From Bryobacterales bacterium (lineage in GTDB: Bacteria > Acidobacteriota > Terriglobia > Bryobacterales > Bryobacteraceae), in contig PLGA01000273.1 in NCBI GenBank assembly GCA_003139735.1, positions 1 through 6,059 of the forward strand: a stretch of DNA of 6,059 nt, written 5' to 3'. The position numbers and the translations under genes are program-made. This document shows, piece by piece, positions 6,038 through 6,059 of the stretch (positions within the stretch are counted from its first letter, which is position 1; each line of letters opens with the position of its first letter). A model generated the notes under the pieces. It saw only the letters and a list, made by a program, of their open reading frames with translations, was not told the origin of the DNA and made no database searches.

Positions 6038-6059
6038 GCCTCAAGGATATCGCAGAATG

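Noticed and set aside
5046..6044. A 332-codon minus-strand open frame
   Set aside because: It overlaps both DUF2007 and DUF4159 genes in another frame and is Arg/Gly-rich without any family pattern.

Overview
The window is high-GC bacterial DNA. The mix of genes fits an acidobacterium of the Solibacter/Bryobacter type: a DUF4159 protein with a Gly-rich insert, a DUF2007 protein, a DUF3670-type SNF2 helicase, a small Leu/Lys-rich acidobacterial/planctomycete-type protein, and a Tyr/Pro-rich secreted tail. This taxonomic guess comes from remembered family distributions, not from a marker gene.

There are three zones. (1) Positions 1-2244, minus strand: a long, intact reading frame for a SNF2-family DNA-dependent ATPase, cut by the left edge just as its second RecA lobe begins. 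(2) Positions about 2300-3890: a run of damaged genes. On the minus strand are a small conserved protein interrupted by an in-frame TAG, an unrecognised 81-residue reading frame, and a nucleotidyltransferase of the AbiEii/AbiGii toxin family that has lost both ends and has no antitoxin gene beside it. On the plus strand is the C-terminal part of a Tyr/Pro/Gly-rich, probably exported protein, with a one-base frame break in its tail. (3) Positions 3904-6037, minus strand: three intact, tightly spaced genes that look like one operon, read DUF2007 protein, then DUF4159 protein, then a classical short-chain dehydrogenase/reductase. The gaps are 12 and 16 bases.

The flanking genes (748 codons of helicase and three operon genes) have no frame breaks, while almost every gene in the middle 1.6 kb is broken. 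This contrast suggests genuine decay around a former insertion or recombination site rather than generally poor sequence. The best candidates for a second look are the TAG-split small gene, the abrupt junctions on either side of the AbiEii fragment, and the three-C versus four-C repeat at the frame break of the Tyr-rich gene. I saw no intact new defence system, CRISPR array, tRNA, rRNA or insertion-sequence end.
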